Origin: Clostridiaceae bacterium
GTDB taxonomy: Bacteria; Bacillota; Clostridia; DSM-8532
NCBI GenBank assembly: GCA_025361665.1
Contig: JANYKF010000506.1
Location: forward strand, 1 to 9,113
DNA length: 9,113 bases
Direction: 5' to 3'
The translations under genes were made by a program, and so were the position numbers. Within the stretch, counting starts at the first letter, position 1. Each line of letters begins with the position of its first letter. Positions 6,245 to 9,113 of this stretch are shown here, one piece after another. The notes beneath the pieces are model-generated. The model saw only the letters and a program-made list of their open reading frames with translations. It ran no database searches and was not told the origin of the DNA.

Positions 6245-6541
6245 TCAACCCTCCCTGTTACTACCCTCTATTCCTTCAGTCCCGCGCACCTGCCGGATGG
6301 CTTCCCTGAGTTCGGCATCCAGCGGCTTCTTCCTGCTGCGGAATATCTCCGCAACAGCTTCAGCGGTCTTGTCGGTCATGGCCAGATGCCTCAGCTTTTT
6401 CTTCTTCGGCTTTTCCACACGGCGGATATCGCCATCGGCCACCATGACATGGTTGTCATCCGCCATGGCCGTGATGATGAGGAGCCGGCCCTTGTCCCGT
6501 CCGGCCATGGACCATGCAAACCTGCCTACGACGGATTCCAC
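6245..6541 (-). CDS. KOW-domain RNA-binding protein, L14e/L6e-like (GTG start)
   Basis: A 98-residue basic protein of the small KOW-domain family commonly encoded just before infA in Firmicutes. The N-terminal half carries the KOW fold: [19 protein letters not shown] (5-23), [14 protein letters not shown] (32-45), then the lysine run KKKKLRHL (46-53). This resembles archaeal/eukaryotic ribosomal protein L14e and suggests RNA or ribosome binding, but no exact function is established that I can name. The C-terminal half (about 57-98) is more variable, with alternating charged residues. The start is GTG at 6541 with GGGGGTGG 4-6 nt upstream. The TGA at 6247-6245 lies 2 nt before the infA start, so the two are probably translationally coupled. 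The ribosome-binding site overlaps a CCCCATGGGG palindrome. Confidence 0.88.
   Translation of the reverse strand: MESVVGRFAWSMAGRDKGRLLIITAMADDNHVMVADGDIRRVEKPKKKKLRHLAMTDKTAEAVAEIFRSRKKPLDAELREAIRQVRGTEGIEGSNREG
6249..6256 (-). promoter_or_regulatory. Ribosome-binding site deciding the infA TTG start
   Basis: AGGGAGGG on the minus strand ends 6 nt before the TTG at 6242-6240. It overlaps the last codons of the upstream KOW gene. It leaves no spacing for the TTG at 6248-6246, so the second TTG is the start. Confidence 0.85.
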
Positions 6542-6545
6542 TGAA

Positions 6546-6559
6546 CCACCCCCATGGGG
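6546..6559 (-). promoter_or_regulatory. KOW gene ribosome-binding site overlapping a palindrome
   Basis: The minus-strand ribosome-binding sequence GGGGGTGG (6546-6553) overlaps the perfect palindrome CCCCATGGGG (6550-6559). Pairing of the C-run with the G-run in a small hairpin would hide part of the Shine-Dalgarno sequence. The stem is only 3-4 bp with a tight loop, so the effect may be small. Confidence 0.4.
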
Positions 6560-6630
6560 ATTTCCGACCCTGCCTTCAGCCAGCCGGAAAAAAGGTCATG
6601 ACATAAAGGCGTTAAACTTGGAGTCTAACT

Positions 6631-6664
6631 ATTGTATTCTAAAGGAAACCAGTCACAATTTCAA
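6631..6664 (-). promoter_or_regulatory. Probable sigma-A promoter for KOW-infA-rpmJ and downstream genes
   Basis: In the AT-rich gap after map the minus strand has TTGAAA (6659-6664) and TAGAAT (6636-6641) separated by exactly 17 nt; each hexamer matches the consensus at 5 of 6 positions. A second, overlapping pair, TTGTGA (6653-6658) and TACAAT (6631-6636), has a 16-nt spacer. Transcription would start near 6629, leaving a leader of about 88 nt before the GTG at 6541. This would let the KOW-infA-rpmJ-alpha operon part be transcribed separately from secY-adk-map. No terminator is seen after map, so read-through from upstream is also likely. Confidence 0.65.
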
Positions 6665-6680
6665 GAGGCACTTTTATTAC

Positions 6681-7448
6681 TTACCAAATCTGCGTGAGAA
6701 TGACCGGGCCACGGGCCGTAACGGCTATCGTGTTTTCATGGTGGGCCGAAAGCGCTCCGTCCGCTGTGACGACCGTCCATTTGTCGGAGAGCACGTTCAC
6801 CTTCCAGATGCCCGCATTCACCATCGGTTCGATGGCGAGCGTCATTCCTTCCGCGAGCCGTGGACCGCGTTCACGGCCGACATAATTCGGAATCTGGGGT
6901 TCCTCGTGCATCTCTGTCCCGATGCCATGTCCGACGAAATCTCGAACGATGGAAAAACCGTTTTCCTCCACCCGGCGCTGAACCGCTGCGGAAACATCGC
7001 GGATCCGGTTTCCCGGAACGGCTGCTTCCATGCCGCTGTTGAAGCTTTCCTCGGTGACTGACAGCAAACGCGCGGCTTCCCCGGAAATCCTGCCGACCGG
7101 GTAGGTTCTTGCCGCATCGCCATGCCAGCCGTTGAGGATGGTACCCACGTCGACGCTGAGGATATCACCCTCCTGCAGCACGCGTGACCCGGGAAGGCCA
7201 TGGATGACTTCCTCGTTGCAGGATGTGCAGATGACTCCCGGAAAATCGATGCCTCCCATGGAACAGGGAAAACCAAGAAAAGAAGGAATCGCACCGGCCT
7301 GCCTGATGATTTCCGCCGCAACACGGTTGAGTTCAAATGTCGTGACGCCCGGCACCACCAGTTCCCGCATGCGCAGGTGAACGCGCATCACCACTTCTCC
7401 CGCCCGCTTCATGAGGTCCAGCTCCCGTTGGGACTTGATGGTGATCAT
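6681..7448 (-). CDS. map: Methionine aminopeptidase, type I
   Basis: Removes the initiator methionine from nascent proteins, a dinuclear metalloenzyme of the pita-bread fold. The 255 residues match the type Ia length. Metal ligands appear in order: D100 (DILSVDVG), D111 (HGDAARTY), H174 (FVGHGIG), E207 (AIEPM) and E238 (HHENT); H83 in EVIHGLPG and H181 in MHEEPQIPNY are the substrate-side histidines. No N-terminal zinc-finger extension is present. The ATG at 7448 overlaps the adk stop codon (ATGA), and a GGAG lies 11 nt upstream within adk, so translation is coupled to adk. The gene ends at TAA 6683-6681, 139 bp before the KOW gene. Confidence 0.99.
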   Translation of the reverse strand: MITIKSQRELDLMKRAGEVVMRVHLRMRELVVPGVTTFELNRVAAEIIRQAGAIPSFLGFPCSMGGIDFPGVICTSCNEEVIHGLPGSRVLQEGDILSVDVGTILNGWHGDAARTYPVGRISGEAARLLSVTEESFNSGMEAAVPGNRIRDVSAAVQRRVEENGFSIVRDFVGHGIGTEMHEEPQIPNYVGRERGPRLAEGMTLAIEPMVNAGIWKVNVLSDKWTVVTADGALSAHHENTIAVTARGPVILTQIW

Positions 7449-8095
7449 AGGCCCATTTTCTCCAGCGTGCCCAGAATACTCACCGTGATATCCGCAATGG
7501 CCCCTTCGCCATCGACATCACACAAAGCGTCCTTCTGCGCGTAATACGCAATCAGGGGCTCGGTCTGCCGGTGGTACGTTTCAAGGCGGGTTCTGACGGT
7601 TTCCTCCTTGTCATCCTCGCGGACATACAGGGTTTTTCCGTCAAAATCACAGATGCCTGCCACCTTGGGCGGATTGCCGGTTAGATGGTAGGTCCTGCCG
7701 CAGCAGCACAATCTGCGGCCTGAAATCCGGCTGATGATGACTTCGTCCGGACAAACCAGGTTCAGCACCACGTCGATGGCTTTTCCGTCACGTGCCAGCA
7801 TGGCATCGAGTTGCTCCGCCTGTGGAATGGTCCTTGGAAAACCATCGAGGATGAATCCGTTCGCGCAGTCGGCTTTCGAGAGCCGATCCGCGACGATTCG
7901 GACCGCCAGGTCGTCCGGAACCAGTTCCCCTGCCGTCAGGATGCCCTTGACCCGGATTCCGAGCGCCGTGCCCTCCTTGATGTTGGCCCTGAAAATGTCG
8001 CCTGTCGAAACATGCGGCACGCACAGCGCCACTGAGAGGTTCTGGGCCTGGCTTCCCTTGCCTGCGCCGGGAGGTCCCAGCAAGATCATCCTCAT
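7445..8095 (-). CDS. adk: Adenylate kinase with altered LID zinc knuckle
   Basis: Catalyses ATP + AMP = 2 ADP in the cytoplasm. The 216 residues match the long-LID bacterial class. The P-loop GPPGAGKG is at 7-14, the AMP-binding STGDIFR at 30-36, DGFPRT at 84-89, and the LID runs about 125-162. Cysteines in GRRLCCCGRTYH (127-137) and C149/D152 in GICDFDG look like the structural zinc site of Gram-positive adenylate kinases. The first knuckle normally reads C-X2-C; here the segment is one residue shorter (three consecutive TGC codons), so the spacing is C-X-C at best. Whether zinc is still bound is uncertain. The ATG at 8095 has AAAGGA about 10 nt upstream. The gene is 129 bp after secY and overlaps map by 4 nt. 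Confidence 0.98.
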   Translation of the reverse strand: MRMILLGPPGAGKGSQAQNLSVALCVPHVSTGDIFRANIKEGTALGIRVKGILTAGELVPDDLAVRIVADRLSKADCANGFILDGFPRTIPQAEQLDAMLARDGKAIDVVLNLVCPDEVIISRISGRRLCCCGRTYHLTGNPPKVAGICDFDGKTLYVREDDKEETVRTRLETYHRQTEPLIAYYAQKDALCDVDGEGAIADITVSILGTLEKMGL

Positions 8096-8129
8096 ACCGG
8101 TATCATCCTTTCCGGTCCGTCCTGCCAGG

Positions 8130-8196
8130 CCCCGTCAGGGGAGAAACGGCCCATGACCCCCTTCCGGATGCCATGAGCCCGTCCCGGGTTCCCGGG
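8130..8196. repeat. GC-rich hairpins in the secY-adk spacer
   Basis: The 129-bp gap between secY and adk (8096-8224) contains the perfect inverted repeat CCCGGG-TT-CCCGGG (8183-8196) and the smaller CCCC-GTCA-GGGG (8130-8141). Neither is followed by a U-run on the minus strand, so I do not call a terminator. The short motif GGCATCCGG also appears twice on the minus strand of this gap. No ORF or promoter is evident. Possible roles are transcript stability or processing between secY and adk. Confidence 0.4.
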
Positions 8197-8224
8197 CTGC
8201 GGACCCGGATGCCTGGCATGCCTG

Positions 8225-9113
8225 TCAGTCGAGAAATCCCTTGTAATGGCGCATCAGCAGCTGTGACTCTATCTGCTTCATCGTATCCAGCGCAACGCCC
8301 ACCATGATGAGAAGCGAAGTGCCGCCGAACCAGAGCCCCTGCACCTTTGTGAGACCCTGCAGGATGCTCGGGAAAATGGTGATGACGGCGAGGAAGAGCG
8401 CACCGAACCACGTGATGCGGTTCAGCACCTTGGAAATGTAGTCCGATGTGGGTTTGCCCGGACGGATGCCCGGAATGAACCCGCCGTTCTTGCGGATGTT
8501 GTTGGCCAGCTCGATGGGGTTGAACACCAGCACCGTATAGAAGAATGTGAACAGCATGACGAAAACAGCCAGCAGGACCGTATAGAGGGCTCCGCCGTTG
8601 AAGTTCCGCAATGTAGCCCAGATGCCGGTCGAATGTGGTGCGACGAGGTTGATGATGGTGGCCGGGAAAGCCAGGATTGACATGGCGAAGATGATGGGGA
8701 TGACGCCTGACACGTTCACCTTCATGGGGATGTGGGTGCTTTGCCCGCCGTACATTTTCCGTCCCACCACGCGCTTGGCGTATTGGACCGGGATTCGGCG
8801 TTCCGCCTGGGTTACCCAGATGACGAACGCCACGACTGCCGTGAACACGGCGATGATGGCGACCACGATGATGATGCCGATGATGATGCGGCCTTCGTCA
8901 TTGTAACTCCTGACGATGTCTATCAGCGCCCGGACCCCGGAAGGACCGCGTGAAATGATGTTGACAAAGATGATCATCGATATTCCGTTGCCGATGCCGT
9001 ACGTGTTGATCTGCTCGCCGAGCCACATGATGAATGCGGTTCCCGCGGTCAGGGAGAACGTGATCGTCAGGAATGCCCAGATGCCGGGTTTGGTCACGGC
9101 GCTGCTGAATCCG
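8225..9113 (-). CDS. secY: Preprotein translocase channel subunit SecY (5' end cut by window edge)
   Basis: SecY forms the protein-conducting channel of the SecYEG translocon in the cytoplasmic membrane. The C-terminal 295 residues are in the window; about a third of the protein (usual length about 430) lies beyond it, so the start is not visible. Reading from the edge: a hydrophobic segment ending in WLGEQINTYGIGNGIS (TM4 and the next turn), further helices, the cytoplasmic loop QAERRIPVQYAKRVVGRKMY, then HIPMKVNVSGVIPIIFA (TM7), TM8, the C5 loop GGFIPGIRPGKPT with the conserved arginine needed for SecA-driven transport, TM9 and TM10 ending in QIESQLLMRHYKGFLD. All these are typical and intact. 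The gene is followed by a 129-bp hairpin-bearing gap and adk, the usual order. Confidence 0.98.
   Translation of the reverse strand, partial: GFSSAVTKPGIWAFLTITFSLTAGTAFIMWLGEQINTYGIGNGISMIIFVNIISRGPSGVRALIDIVRSYNDEGRIIIGIIIVVAIIAVFTAVVAFVIWVTQAERRIPVQYAKRVVGRKMYGGQSTHIPMKVNVSGVIPIIFAMSILAFPATIINLVAPHSTGIWATLRNFNGGALYTVLLAVFVMLFTFFYTVLVFNPIELANNIRKNGGFIPGIRPGKPTSDYISKVLNRITWFGALFLAVITIFPSILQGLTKVQGLWFGGTSLLIMVGVALDTMKQIESQLLMRHYKGFLD

Noticed and set aside
6246..6248. infA start at the first TTG
   Set aside because: It directly touches the GGGAGGG sequence with no spacing; the TTG at 6242 is properly spaced and gives the usual MAK start.
6123..7061. Plus-strand open frame of 312 codons
   Set aside because: Antisense to infA, KOW and map, and crosses their promoter region; composition looks like a shadow frame.
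1..9113. Defence, mobile or biosynthetic system
   Set aside because: All strands and gaps are accounted for by conserved housekeeping genes and short spacers; no transposase, integrase, tRNA-associated site or toxin-antitoxin pair is visible.

Overview
The window is a single-strand block of core translation, secretion and transcription genes, all read on the minus strand. In transcription order (right to left) it holds secY (5' end outside the window), adk, map, a small KOW/L14e-like RNA-binding protein gene, infA, rpmJ, rpsM, rpsK, rpsD, rpoA, rplQ, a double-ATPase gene fusing ecfA1 and ecfA2, and ecfT (3' end outside the window). This is the end of the S10-spc-alpha ribosomal super-operon followed by the energy-coupling-factor (ECF) transporter module. 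The order secY-adk-map-KOW-infA-rpmJ-rpsM-rpsK-rpsD-rpoA-rplQ-ecfA-ecfA-ecfT is the classical Firmicutes layout. The fairly GC-rich base composition, an L17 with a long internal insertion and the KOW gene before infA suggest a GC-rich member of the Clostridia; that placement is inference.

Right part (about 6681-9113): secY (translocon channel), adk (adenylate kinase) and map (methionine aminopeptidase). adk and map overlap by ATGA. A well-matched sigma-A-type promoter lies in the AT-rich gap after map and could start a second transcript for KOW-infA-rpmJ and the alpha operon.

Middle part (about 2414-6541): the KOW protein, IF-1, L36, S13, S11, S4, RNA polymerase alpha and L17. KOW starts at GTG, and infA and rpsM start at TTG, each supported by a Shine-Dalgarno sequence and by family alignment. 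The 262-bp rpmJ-rpsM gap is unusually long and packed with inverted repeats, two of them mutually exclusive; it sits where the S4-responsive alpha-operon leader sits in enterobacteria. Smaller inverted repeats lie in the rpsD-rpoA, rpoA-rplQ and secY-adk gaps. S4 and L36 are the zinc-binding (cysteine-containing) forms.

Left part (1-2372): a strong intrinsic terminator follows rplQ and its U-tract runs almost into the ribosome-binding site of the ECF ATPase gene. The two ATPases, normally separate genes, are one 616-residue polypeptide ending in a low-complexity SATTA/SAATA tail encoded by a 15-bp tandem repeat. ecfT begins at an ATGA overlap.

I found no defence system, mobile element, CRISPR array, tRNA or rRNA. 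The window is mostly conserved housekeeping sequence. The parts worth a second look are the structured spacers, the fused ATPase with its repeat tail, the terminator/RBS arrangement, and family-level oddities in L17 and adenylate kinase.
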